Origin: Tridacna crocea
Taxonomy: Eukaryota > Mollusca > Bivalvia > Cardiida > Cardiidae
NCBI GenBank assembly: GCA_943736015.1
Contig: OX031062.1
Span: 59,322,962 to 59,386,961, forward strand
Direction of reading: 5' to 3'
Length of the DNA stretch: 64,000 nucleotides
The first letter of the stretch is position 1; each line of letters opens with the position of its first letter. Both the position numbers and the translations under genes were made by a program. The notes under the pieces were generated by a model. It worked only from the letters and a program-made list of their open reading frames with translations, did no database searches and had not been told where the DNA came from. This document shows positions 43,316 through 52,791 of the stretch, one piece after another.

Positions 43316-43395
43316 ACTAGGGTGAGAAAGCCAGGAAACACATGCTTAGGTACACAGACATGTGGCATGATATCTGCTGTTTATAACAGAGATAA

Positions 43396-44074
43396 ACTCT
43401 AATTAAAAAATTTATCCACCGATGTCAGCCTGGCAGTCCATATAGGCTGACCCAAGTTAGATTTTAAAGAGGCACTTATAATGATTTTAAGCCAATTTTA
43501 TCTCATTTTGTTTTTATTTTATCAAAATGCCAAATATTGCACCTGACGGTTGCGATGTTGCTTAGATTAAGGTCAATAGAAAATGCATTTCGCTGAGATG
43601 CGGCCTTCCATGTAAATAGACTCGTCTTTTCCGGTTTTTTAATCGAAGATTTTTGATATCTGCTATACACTTGGGTAGATTCGTATGATGATCATGCATT
43701 CTGTCACATGACTATATTTGACCTTCGCCCTGCGTATACTGAAGAAAACAAAGGAAAATGTAGGCTTCTCTGTTGCAGCCTCGATTTTCAGACGGAGGTC
43801 GTGGCCTACATGCAAGTTACACTGTATCCGACTCTACGCAGAAACCAACGATAAATTTCCGTGACACAATGCCATAGTTTACAGCTTTGATCGTCGGCCA
43901 GTTTTCGTCCGATTAATGTTCGGTTTCTAAAACAAACTTCCGTGTTTCTTTTTTCAGTTACACCAAATAATGTCAGTAATTTATCCTCATGTACACAAGT
44001 CCACAGATTCTGTACCCTTCTAAATCTTTCGAAATTTAACAGTGATTCTGCTCGCCAGCTGTAGACAGGCATCT
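43396..44074. other. intergenic
   Basis: Moderately GC-richer. The 88-codon minus frame at 43806-44072 has no recognised domain and is not called. Confidence 0.35.
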
Positions 44075-44303
44075 TTAACCCTTTACTCCATAGATACTAA
44101 TTTCTGCACATTGCTTGTAGGGGCCTTTGGAAAACATTTTGACAAAAGGTGAAATTGCTCATTACAAGCAATTTCACCTTTTGTCTCAATGTTTTCTATG
44201 CTATCAAAAGGTGTCATATACACATAAGAAATGGCTTCATCCTTGCTGTTATTTAGGGTCAGTTAGAGATACCATGGAAATGCCATATGGGGTAAAGGTT
44301 TAA
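44075..44303 (+). mobile_element. TTAA foldback MITE, subfamily C
   Basis: TTAACCCTTTACTCCATAG … GGGGTAAAGGTTTAA. Centre GTGAAATTGCTCATTACAAG CAATTTCAC is nearly paired; stem ACATTTTGACAAAAG against CTTTTGTCTCAATGT. Right arm carries GGTGTCATATACACATAAG and TTAGGGTCAGTTAGAG, unrelated to subfamily A. Confidence 0.88.
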
Positions 44304-44370
44304 CATTAAGTAGATCTACTTTGTCAGCATGTAAAAGGAATATTCTACCTCATGACTCAGTTCTTAGATA

Positions 44371-46159
44371 CAGAGTTTTCCCTCGGCTTTGAAAATTGGG
44401 GGTCATTGTGACCCCCTTTCTCATTAGTTGAGGGTCATTTCATTAATTTTGGTGGTCAAAAATATGGATTTCCTCGTCATCAACTGCAAACACTATTTAT
44501 ATACTGTGTTCTCCTTTCTCCGTTCACCTAAGCATAAATAAGCTCACAAAATTCACATTTTCGGTCAAAGAATCAAAATTTTCATGTAATGATCAAATAT
44601 AAAATCTGAATCAAACTTGTAACTGAAAAAAGTCACCATAACTTGCATCAAAAGGTACGATCTGAGGATTTTTTTAAACCTACCTCACCAACCTGGGTAG
44701 TATGGCCACTTTCTCATTTTTCCATTCATTTGATTGAAAGTCAAGGCCGGTCGCTTAAGACTGATGAATATTCTACACTCTAGTTCAAACAGACTAGCAT
44801 ATTCATAGTAAAGGGTAACACAACCCATTTAGGCGTATTTAATGTTGAAAAAGATTGAAAATTTGTTTTTTATTGTATCTACTGAAATATTTTCTTTCAA
44901 ACTGTGAAAATTTCTCTCTTTTGTTGCATTTTTGAGTCTAATTTCATAGAAAAGTACTATCGATGTAGGATAGGATGATATGCATAATATCTGATAGAGT
45001 AGAATAGAACCAGGGTGGAACAAAACGTCACGAGCGCTAATTCCTTCTGTTTTAGTACATGAACGGAGAAACGAGAATGAACGGAGAAATAAGAAAAAGT
45101 CATAATGCATTTTACCTTTTAAACGTATACTTCCAAGATTGAAAAGTCGGTCGATCATTTCTGACGGAAACGCCGATGTCACTTTTTGACAGACCAAACA
45201 TTTTCGTCTGAATCGCTGCTTGACGTGGCTTGATCGGCAGTTGTAGGAAGCAGACGATAGAAGAATGCTACAGCTTTCTTCGTCATGACATTATTTTTCC
45301 GCTAACAGCACAGACTGGTAATGCGTACTTTTATATACCGGAAGGCGTGTAAAATATGCTATGAAATACAGAGAACCCAACCACGACTTTGACTGGGCCC
45401 ATATTTACGGCACGTGTCCAATATACACGGCGGGGAATCACGTGACACAACAACAACAACAATGACCGTTATTTGAAAAAAATCCCCGACTTCAGGTAAG
45501 AAAATCTTCAATAATTCCGTTAATACATGGCCGATTGGAATTTGGTTTGGAGCAGAGAAGGCGGAAGGACTCCAGAGATTTGCTTGATGTGTTAGATTTT
45601 TTAAACAACACCTGATAAAAAAGTTATTGGCGAGCAAACACATTTTTTACCCTGGATAATTTGTTTGCTCGTCAATAACTTTTTTATCAGGTGTTGTTTA
45701 AAAAATCTAACACATCAAGCAAATCCCCGGAGTCCTTCCGCCTTCTCTGCTTCAAACCAAATTCCAATCGGTCATGTATTAACGGAATTATTGAAGATTT
45801 TCTTACCTGAAGTTGGGAAATTTTTTCAAATAACGGTCATTGTTGTTGTTGTTGTGTCACGTGATTCCCCGCCGTGAATATACATTTCGGCAATAATGCG
45901 TAGACCAGTCTTATTCTATAAATAGATTACCGGAAAACCACTTTTATCTAAAATAAACCCTGTAGTTAAAAAAAGAACGGTGTTCGTCTGACATTGAAGC
46001 AAGAACACACTTGGAATTACGACGCTTCATTCAACTTCGTACATTATATTTAGATTTTGGAAAGTTGCGTCACCGATGACGCACTGTCATTTATTTTGGG
46101 GGTCATTTGAATTAAAATTGCGTCAATGACGCAGGATTTGTGCGTCATTGAAAACCCTG
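44371..46159. mobile_element. hAT-like element, 1.8 kb, non-autonomous or fossil
   Basis: Left end CAGAGTTTTCCCTCGG, right end CGTCATTGAAAACCCTG (inverse CAGGGTTTTC). TTAGATA at 44364-44370 and 46160-46166 (8 bp if the following C is counted). Subterminal GGGGGTCATTTGA/GGGTCATTTCATT on both sides and repeated TGACGCA near the right end. The 122-codon minus frame at 44829-45197 has no recognised transposase motif. A large foldback lies inside. Confidence 0.7.
45426..45876. repeat. 2 x 215 bp near-perfect inverted repeat
   Basis: Arms 45426-45640 and 45662-45876 with a 21-bp spacer. Outer ends CACGGCGGGGAATCACGTG, inner ends GTTATTGGCGAGCAAACA. A handful of mismatches. Includes (CAA)n/(TTG)n and a CACGTG box. 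Both arms yield the same open frame on opposite strands, which is a consequence of symmetry. Confidence 0.92.
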
Positions 46160-46166
46160 TTAGATA

Positions 46167-46869
46167 CAATGCACAATACAACATGCAAATTGATTGATAT
46201 TGTGCACTATAACCGTGTATTCTCCCTTTTCCAATGCAACACCGTTGTCTGCGCATTTCAGATTCTTCGAAGATTTCACTGTCTTATATGACGCATCACT
46301 AGCCCCGAAAGTGGGCTGACTGTAATATTACGCTCTATAAAGTAGCAATGTTGAAAAAAGCTTTTATCAATACGTTTGAGGAGAAATCAGACCTGCTTTA
46401 GCTCCAGATTTCTCTAAACTGCTGATCATAGCTGAGTGAATTGCAAGAGGTTGCATTTTACTGAGTAAACCTTTATTTTAGTTTTAAATTCAAAGTAACG
46501 GTTGTCGTGTAGGAAAGTGGTTCGGTTCTGTACCCAGGATGCCCATATTAGATAGATGAGTATTTATAGAATGCCATCTAGCGGGAGATAATGAATGCTA
46601 CTCCATTGTATCTTTGTCAAGAAAAAAAAAAACACACACACACAACTTAACCGATAAGGAAAATTCTATTTATCTTTTTCTCTGTAAGCTCAACTAGTGG
46701 CTAATATAGAAGTCAATATAATATAAATACAAATAAATATTAACAAAATGTATCCGAGGTGCATTTTATCAACAGTTGTATGACTGAATAAATCTTAAGA
46801 TAAAACTTTATTATGCCATTATTGACAAAAATTACTGCCTGTTTTATCATACTTTTACTTCACTGTTTC
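46167..46869. other. intergenic with dispersed repeat copy 2
   Basis: 46478-46592 is the partner of 40795-40921. A (CA)n run lies at ~46632. No exon. Confidence 0.5.
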
Positions 46870-47062
46870 CAAGTAAAGACAACCCTAAAAAAGAAAGCTT
46901 TTGAAAACATTGTGGAAAAGGAGAAAATGCTGGAAACCAGCATTTTCTCCTTTCCACGTTTTCTATCCTAACAGATACAAAAATCACCAAGTTACATTTG
47001 TCATCAGAAAGTGCTTAGAATTTGGTCCAGTCCAATGTTTTGTCATTTGGTAAAGATTGAAC
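46870..47062 (+). mobile_element. MITE A, left terminus lost
   Basis: Hairpin GCTGGAAACCAGC; right stem shortened to TCCTTTCCACGTTTTC. Right end AAAGATTGAA. Confidence 0.7.
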
Positions 47063-47082
47063 ATGTCACACTAAATTTCCTG

Positions 47083-47349
47083 CCAGCCCAGGTGGCTCAG
47101 TGGTGATCGCGTCAGACTCATGACCTGGTGGTTGTGAGTTTGATACCCGGTTGAGGCGAACTTTCTTTCCGGCGTATTTTCGCCTCTCACCTCCGCTGAA
47201 GCATGTGAGAAAAGTAGTTGGTGGCTTTGGTAAGAAAGTAGTGTTAGTACCGGTGTGAGAAAGCCAGGAAACACATGTGCGTCACCAACCACCATGATAT
47301 GACCTTAGCTGTTAAAGTGGCGTTAAACCCCAACACAACCAACAACCAA
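47083..47349 (+). mobile_element. intact SINE type A
   Basis: Head AGGTGGCTCAGTGGTGATCG (A box) and GAGTTTGATACCCGG (B box). Body GCGTATTTTCGCCTCTCACC, core TAGTACCGGTGTGAGAAAGC, GGCGTTAAACCCC and an (AACC)n tail. TSD CTAAATTTCCTG / CTAAATTTTCTG (47071-47082, 47350-47361). Probable RNA polymerase III promoter in the head. Confidence 0.87.
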
Positions 47350-47540
47350 CTAAATTTTCTGTGGGTGTGATTTTTAAATATGTGCTATATGACCTATGAT
47401 ATGCTCATCTAAAAGGCAGACCATTGATATTGTACAGTAATGAGAGCACAACCATTGATAAAACCCACCCCTGATTTTTTAGCACAATGCAAAATAATAA
47501 ATCAGATAATATTGAGGCCATTTACATTTTTAACAGTTTA

Positions 47541-48086
47541 GCAAGGCTGACACTTGCACGATTCTGTGACACGCATTGGCACGACTTGAGTCATGCCAGT
47601 GCGCAAACTAGTCGTAAACTGGCGTGAAGTGTGCATAAACACGTCGTGACTGCTTGCCATGACGGGACAAAAATTTTGAAATGTTCAAAATTTTGGTCAC
47701 GACAAAATTTCACGACCGGGTCGTGAACTATGCGCAAACTGTTCGTGAAATCGTCGGGACGATGCGGGAGGATGCGCGCCAGTGCGCACCATGCCATGAC
47801 TGTCACGAATAGTTCACGAACAGCTCACGTCGAGATCACGAATAGTTCACGACATGTTCACGAACAGTTCACGACTACTGCGCGACAGTGGCTCTCGCGT
47901 CAGTGCAGGGGTATATATATGGCTTCCTGAACACTGCTCCAGAGATCGCCAGCAAAGAGTCAATTTATATCACAAAGACAAGATGTCTAAAACAAAACAG
48001 ACACGAGCCTCCCAGTTCGTGCCCCAAAATGGCACGACTTGCCACGACAGAATCGTGGCCAAAAGTCGTGCAAGTGTCAGCCTTGC
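47541..48086. mobile_element. element with GCAAGGCTGACACTTGCACG termini
   Basis: Inverted termini of 21 bp, flanked by TTTA at 47537-47540 and 48087-48090. The interior has many copies of TTCACGA/TCGTGAA half-sites in both orientations and a TATATATA at ~47912. Superfamily uncertain; no transposase. Short open frames inside are repeat-driven. Confidence 0.75.
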
Positions 48087-48192
48087 TTTAGATCAATATA
48101 CATACTTGTAAGCTATATCTGGCTCTAAGCTATTCCATGTTACATACTTACCTCTTCTTATGCTGGTGTATAGTACTTACCCTTTATACTAT

Positions 48193-48421
48193 TTAACCCA
48201 TTACCACACAATCTCGAGTTTTAACGACCCTGTAGGAGAAGGCTTTTGAAAACATTGTGGGAAAAGGAGAAAATGCTGGTAACCAGCATTTTCTCCTTTT
48301 CCCACAATGTTTTCTTCTCTATCAAAAACAAAAATCATTACTTCAGTTACCTTTAATGTGTCGTCTACAAATCCTTTGAATTTGGATCTGTCTACATTTT
48401 TGTCATTTGGTACAGAGTTAA
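48193..48421 (+). mobile_element. TTAA foldback MITE A
   Basis: Complete, perfect hairpin, right end GGTACAGAGTTAA. Confidence 0.9.
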
Positions 48422-48470
48422 AACTATTACCCTATACTAATCATCGACAGTTTCACTATGTTTCTGGGCC

Positions 48471-48698
48471 TTAACCCATTATCACACAATCCCTACTTTT
48501 GACAACTCTCAGAAAGAAGCCTGTAGAAAACATTGTGGGAAAAAGAGAAAATGCTGGTAACCAGCATTTTCTCCTTTTCCCACAATGTTTTCTACCCTTC
48601 ACAACACAAATTTTAAATTTTCTGTCACTTTTATTTTGTAGTCTGCAAATGCTTTCGATTTGGACAAACCTAAAATTCTATCGTTCGGTAATGAGTTA
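48471..48698 (+). mobile_element. TTAA foldback MITE A
   Basis: Complete. Left stem GGAAAAAGAG has one unpaired base. Confidence 0.9.
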
Positions 48699-48703
48699 AC
48701 CCT

Positions 48704-48922
48704 TTAACTCTTTATCAAACAAACTTTTAGACAGGTCCAAATTTAGAGCATTTGCAGACAACAAAATACAGTCATATGACTGAAAAATTGATATTTGTTT
48801 TAGGCGGGTAGAAAACACTGTAGGAAAAGGAGAAAATGCTGGTTATCAGAATTTTCTCCTATTCCAAGAATGTTTTCAAAATGCTTCTTTTTCAAGGTTG
48901 TTCAAAGTCGGGATTGTGTGGC
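48704..48922 (-). mobile_element. TTAA foldback MITE A, right end lost
   Basis: Starts TTAACTCTTTATC 9 bp after the previous copy. The hairpin is imperfect (GGTTATCAGAATTTT). Stops at GATTGTGTGG. Confidence 0.75.
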
Positions 48923-49150
48923 ATTTCAACCTTAAACTATGTGGTAAAATGCTTTTGAAAACATTTGTTGGAAAAGGAGAAAATCCTGGCACTGGCAGTA
49001 ACTCCTTTTTTACCCACAATGTTTTTTGGCAATTGGCAGTAACTCCTTTTTTACCCACAATGTTTTTTGGCAATTGGCAGTAACTCCTTTTTTACCCACA
49101 ATGCTTTTTTGGCAATTGGCAGTATCTCCTTTTTAACACACAATGTTCTG
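48923..49150 (+). repeat. 41-bp minisatellite from a MITE hairpin arm
   Basis: A MITE left half (TGGTAAAATGCTTTTG … AAATCC) leads into four units of GGCAGTAACTCC-TTTTTTACCCACAATG, starting at 48994, 49035, 49076 and 49118. Confidence 0.82.
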
Positions 49151-49167
49151 TTCCCTTTCAAATTCCT

Positions 49168-49396
49168 TTAACTCATTACCAAACAACAATTTTTTAGACT
49201 GGTCCAAATTGAAAGCATTTGCAGACGACAAAATAAAGGTGACTGAAAAATTGAAATTTGTTCTGAGAAGGGTAGAAAACACTGTGGGAAAAGGAGAAAA
49301 TGCTGGTTACCAGCATTTTCTCCTTTTCCCACAATGTTTTCAAAAGGCTTCTTTCTCGGGGGCGTCAAAAGTAGGGATTGTGTGGTAATGGGTTAA
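49168..49396 (-). mobile_element. TTAA foldback MITE A
   Basis: Complete. Left stem CACTGTGGG against CACAATG. A right-half scrap of another copy follows (49397-49472). Confidence 0.9.
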
Positions 49397-49573
49397 GTAA
49401 GCCATTTTGTCACCTGCAAATGTGTTCTATTTGGCTGGGTCTAAAATTTTGTTGTCTTGTACTGAGTTGATACAAAATCAAAAACTTTTATTTTTGAAAA
49501 TTCAATAATAGATTGACATAATAGTGACAAAGATCAGCCTGTTAAAAAGTTGCGTTATATGGTATTACTCTTA

Positions 49574-50054
49574 GGGCGTATTCCTTTCACTACTCCAAAC
49601 ACTCTGAACATGTTCTAGGTCAATGGAATATTTCTGAACACTGTGCCGTGACCTTTAACATGTCCTGACTGATCTAATCCAATCAAGGTGTAGCACACCT
49701 GCTGAATGGTTGCTAGGTGATACAAGATGGCTGAAAGACCGACAATTTGTCATGGCAAAATTTGCAAGTGTTCTTTTTTACGACATGAATACCATAAATA
49801 GGGGCATAGCAGACTCATCTCTACTCTCTCTCTCATTTCCTTAACTAACACAGCTATGACAGTAGCTCTTGCAGCAGCCATCATGCCAATGTACTTTCAT
49901 TTTAATATGGTTTAGAACAAAGTTTCAAACTTGCTCCAATCAGAACTTACTTCCGGAACAGTGTATTGTGTTCTGAAATATTCCTTTGGCACATTCTAGA
50001 ACAGCATTCCAGACCACAGAACATTGTGCCAGAACAGGACAAAGGAATACGCCC
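49574..50054. mobile_element. PIF/Harbinger-like MITE
   Basis: GGGCGTATTCCTTTC … GACAAAGGAATACGCCC flanked by TTA at 49571-49573 and 50055-50057. Subterminal GAACATGTTCTAG- and CATTCTAGAACAG-like motifs. TTA target and GGG-start termini are Harbinger habits. 481 bp, no coding frame. Confidence 0.83.
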
Positions 50055-50057
50055 TTA

Positions 50058-50275
50058 CACTAACAATATAACATAAAATGATTGACCTCTAGTGCCATGT
50101 AATACATGCCTAAAGTCACTCATCTTACACTTTGGAATAAACATTACCCATATCCAATCTTCTAACTAGACAAACCTTTTACTATCAAAATCCAAACTGA
50201 TCATTTCAATCACATATAATACTCTCTCATCTGTAGTGTTGTCAATTTGGACACATCTAAAATTTTTTTGTTTGG
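50058..50275. other. intergenic with MITE right-arm scrap
   Basis: 50235-50275 resembles the MITE right end (TTGTCAATTTGGACAC). Confidence 0.35.
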
Positions 50276-50503
50276 TTAAATCTTTACCATACAATCCCGA
50301 CTTCTAAAGACCTTGAGAAGGAAAGCTTTTGAAAACGTTGTGGAAAAAGGAGAAAATGCTGATAACCAGCATTTTCTCCTTTTCCCACAATGTTTTCTAA
50401 CCTTCCAAAATCAAAATTCAATTTTTGAGTCAGATTTATTTTGTCATCTGCAAGTGCTTTAAATTTGGACTGGTCCAAAATTTTGTCGTTTGACAAAGAA
50501 TTT
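50276..50503 (+). mobile_element. TTAA foldback MITE A
   Basis: Left TTAA intact. Centre GCTGATAACCAGC; right TTAA lost. On the minus strand it offers AATAAA (~50435) downstream of the CCDC66 stop. Confidence 0.82.
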
Positions 50504-50514
50504 CATACATGAAA

Positions 50515-50643
50515 TGCATCTGTCCTTGAAAGGGTTGTGGGAGAAGTAAAAATGCTGGTTCCTGGTATTTTCTTTTCCAACAGTGTTTTCAAAAGCCATT
50601 TTTGTGAAGGCTGTTTAATTTGGGGTTGATTTAGAAAGGGTTA
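50515..50643 (-). mobile_element. decayed MITE A right half
   Basis: GTTGTGGGAGAAG stem scrap and GAAAGGGTTAA end. Confidence 0.55.
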
Positions 50644-50670
50644 AAACAGTTTAATTCAAAAGTCTGTCCC

Positions 50671-51176
50671 TATCCCTCTCCCAACACAGGAAGTATGCCT
50701 CTCCCAACACAGGAAGTATGACCTATCCCAACACAGGAAGTATGCCTCTCCCAACACAGGAAGTATGCCTCTCCCAGCACAGGAAGTATGCTTCTCCCAG
50801 CACAGGAAGTATGCCCTATCCCAACACAGGAAGCACAGGAAGTATGCCTCTCCCAACACAGGAAGTATGCCTCTCCCAGCACAGGAAGTATGCTTCTCCC
50901 AACACAGGAAGTATGCCTCTCCCAGCACAGGAAGTATGCTTCTCCCAACACAGGAAGTATGCCTCTCCCAGCACAGGAAGCACAGGAAGTATGCCTCTCC
51001 CAACACAGGAAGTATGCCTCTCCCAGCACAGGAAGTATGCTTCTCCCAACACAGGAAGTATGCCTCTCCCAACACAGGAAGTATGCCTCTCCCAGCACAG
51101 GAAGTATGCCTCTCCCAACACAGGAAGTATGCCTCTCCCAAAACAGAAAGTATGACCTATCCCAATACAGGAATGT
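50671..51176. repeat. 23-bp minisatellite at the CCDC66 3' end
   Basis: About 21 units of CAACACAGGAAGTATG-CCTCTCC, with variants CAGCACAGG, CTTCTCC and CCTATCC and two 9-bp internal duplications (AGGAAGCACAGGAAG). Since 23 is not divisible by 3 and the unit has few stops, long frames open in several frames on both strands; these are artefacts. The array begins within the last codons of the CCDC66 terminal exon. Confidence 0.95.
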
Positions 51177-51237
51177 CTTGTTTTTCTAGGTCACTAGGTG
51201 AGAATGTCTCCAGCTCTCGTTGTCTCTGCATCAAACT
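51157..51237 (-). CDS. CCDC66: CCDC66-like gene, terminal exon (26 codons + stop)
   Basis: Acceptor ATCTTTTCAG precedes AGT TTG ATG CAG in phase 0, which fits the upstream exon ending on CAG. The peptide SLMQRQRELETFSPSDLEKQ then DIPVLG corresponds to the human C-terminal GLLQKQKELE stretch (recollection), the last short coiled coil of the protein. TAG lies at 51157-51159. The final six codons and the stop fall in the first unit of the 23-bp minisatellite: the array unit TTCCTGTGTTGGGAGAGG appears here as TTCCTGTATTGGGATAGG, with GAG changed to TAG. The 3' UTR therefore runs into the array. A polyadenylation signal is not proven; AATAAA occurs on this strand inside the MITE near 50435. Confidence 0.88.
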   Translation of the reverse strand, partial: SLMQRQRELETFSPSDLEKQDIPVLG

Positions 51238-51339
51238 CTGAAAAGATATTGAAGAAACAATGGGGAATTCATCTCACACTATTCTGTTTACACATGTATA
51301 TTGAAAATTTATCATAGAAGAAAGCATTTATCAAGACTG

Positions 51340-51650
51340 AATTGGTAACCAGCATTTTCTCCTTTTTTCACAATGTTTTCTACTGTTCTCAAAACAAATT
51401 TCAATTTTTCAGCCACATGTAATTTGTTGTCTGCAAATGCTTTCAATTTGGACTCGTCCAAAATTTTCTTGTGTGGTAAAGAGTGAAACAGCTTCTGAAA
51501 GATCAAGATCAGACTGGCAATCAGTATTTTCTCCTTTTTTCCATAATGTTTTCTCAAAACAATTTTCAATTTTTCAGACATTTATTTTGTCGTTTAAAAA
51601 TATTTTCAACTTGGATTAGCCTCAAACTTTGCTCTGTGGTGAAGATTTAC
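51340..51650 (+). mobile_element. two left-truncated MITE A copies in the CCDC66 intron
   Basis: 51340-51488 starts at GGTAACCAGC and ends GGTAAAGAGTGAA. 51490-51650 has an imperfect hairpin and ends GTGGTGAAG. Confidence 0.65.
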
Positions 51651-51691
51651 GATCAATTTGCTGCACGACAAAAAGTTCCTATGGTTGGCTC

Positions 51692-52110
51692 TTTAACGGC
51701 TGACAAAACTTTTGACTTGTCAAGGTGGAAAGCATATGCATGTGGTGTACATGGTTGCAAGGTAGAGCGAGGTAGAGCGCCGGCCTCGTAACCATAAGAT
51801 CCTGAGTTCAATATCCCGGTGTCAACTTTGATATTCGGCGCGAGTACTGGTGTAGTTCCAAGGAAGCAGAATCGAGCGAAATTAGTACATCTATAAGTTT
51901 TCAAAACTTGTTTCTCAATCGATGTAAAATAAATATCGTTAAGCATATGCAGACCACAAATAAAATGTAGCTTCACTGTAGAATTTTATTCTCAGAAATA
52001 TTAAAAACCATCATCGGAAAAGGAGAAAATGCTGGTTACCAGCATTTTTTCCTTTTCTAACTATGCTTTTTAAAGCCAAGCCATAAAAAGAAAGGATTGC
52101 TGGGTAAAGA
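51692..52110 (-). mobile_element. MITE A split by a SINE
   Basis: Left TTTAACGGCTGACAAAAC to GAAAGCATATGCA. Resumes GACCACAAATAAAATG and has hairpin GCTGGTTACCAGC with a decayed right end. Confidence 0.75.
51741..51940 (+). mobile_element. SINE (type D) with 11-bp TSD
   Basis: Head GGTAGAGCGCCGGCCTCG (A-box region) and GAGTTCAATATCCCGG (B box). Body with the shared core GCGAGTACTGGTGTAG; 3' end GTAAAATAAATATCGTT. AAGCATATGCA flanks it at 51730-51740 and 51941-51951. Lies inside the last CCDC66 intron. Confidence 0.82.
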
Positions 52111-52174
52111 ATTACAAGTGAGTTTTTCAGAATCCACATCTTCAGAGAGGCAAGCAACAATGTACATGTATTAC

Positions 52175-52261
52175 CTGTTTCAATGTTGATAGCTGTATCA
52201 GTATCTGATCCTGCCTTGAAGTTGGATGGTCCATTACTAACCCTGGATTCATTAGGGGATC
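52175..52261 (-). CDS. CCDC66: CCDC66-like gene, penultimate exon (29 codons)
   Basis: A long pyrimidine tract ending TTTTTTTCACAG precedes GAT CCC CTA ATG; the exon ends AAA CAG before GTAATAC. It is 87 bp, phase 0 at both ends, matching its neighbours. It encodes DPLMNPGLVMDHPTSRQDQI and then LIQLSTLKQ. Human CCDC66 has DPLLNPNMVKNRDRQQAILK followed by GLSELRQ at its C-terminus (recollection), so about half the positions, including DPL-NP and the Q-IL--L--L-Q heptad pattern, agree. This exon is too short for ORF finding and settles the gene identity. Neighbouring intron DNA is largely MITE. Confidence 0.9.
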
Positions 52262-52791
52262 CTGTGAAAAAAAAAAATGAAATTTTTCCTTGTATTAAAG
52301 GGGGCTGTTTAGATTTTTATATTCATGCAAAACTTCAAAAAATATATTATCACTATGCGTAGTGGGATGGTTGTCTTGAGAAAGAGAAAAGTATCAAAAA
52401 GGATTGAAAATCTTACCTTTGTCCCAGATATCACCAAGACAAACATTCTGACTAATTTTCATGTGTACCATCCTGAAAATGTGGCCTCTGGAGTGCAAAC
52501 AAGGTTCTTTTAAGAGTTACCTCATTGACATACTTTTTCACCTGAATTGACCAAATTCCACACTTGCACAAGATATTATCAAGACAAATATTCTGAACAA
52601 CTTTTATAAGTATCAAACTGAAAATGTTGCCTCTAGAGTGCACACGTGGTACTTATTGATGCCTGGACAACAGACATTATCAGAAATCAGACAAAGACGC
52701 AAGTTCACCTTGAGCATTTCATGTTCAGATGACCTAAAAAAGGTGCTTTCTGATAATAGAAGCTTGCCTAGTAGCTGTAAATTAAAACCCT
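52262..52791 (-). other. CCDC66 intron, unannotated part
   Basis: The repeated ACCAAGACAAACATTCTGA / TATCAAGACAAATATTCTGA blocks (52430 and 52573) suggest a short old tandem duplication. Nothing coding. Confidence 0.45.

Larger units (their letters stand above)
42456..43395 (+). mobile_element. SINE type A with two nested insertions
   Basis: Head CAGGTAGCTCAGTGATAAG … GAGCTCAATACCTGG, interrupted at 42532-42838, continues CAAACTTTCCTTCTGG to GACTAGGGTGAG, interrupted again at 42937-43315, and resumes GAAAGCCAGGAAACACATG. Its three pieces align in order with the intact SINE at 47083. Confidence 0.85.

Noticed and set aside
44829..45197. 122-codon minus frame as a host exon
   Set aside because: Lies within the hAT-like element; no recognised motif and no supporting splice context.
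45359..45877. Two similar 94- and 70-codon frames on opposite strands
   Set aside because: They are the two arms of the same inverted repeat, so the shared peptide follows from DNA symmetry.
47730..48111. Three overlapping frames as a small gene with a TATA box
   Set aside because: They derive from TTCACGA half-site repeats within a transposon-like unit; no domain recognised.
50656..51241. Six overlapping long open frames on both strands with 23-residue repeats
   Set aside because: They are frames through a 23-bp minisatellite with few stop codons. Only the 81-bp CCDC66 terminal exon at 51157-51237 is supported by splicing phase and homology.
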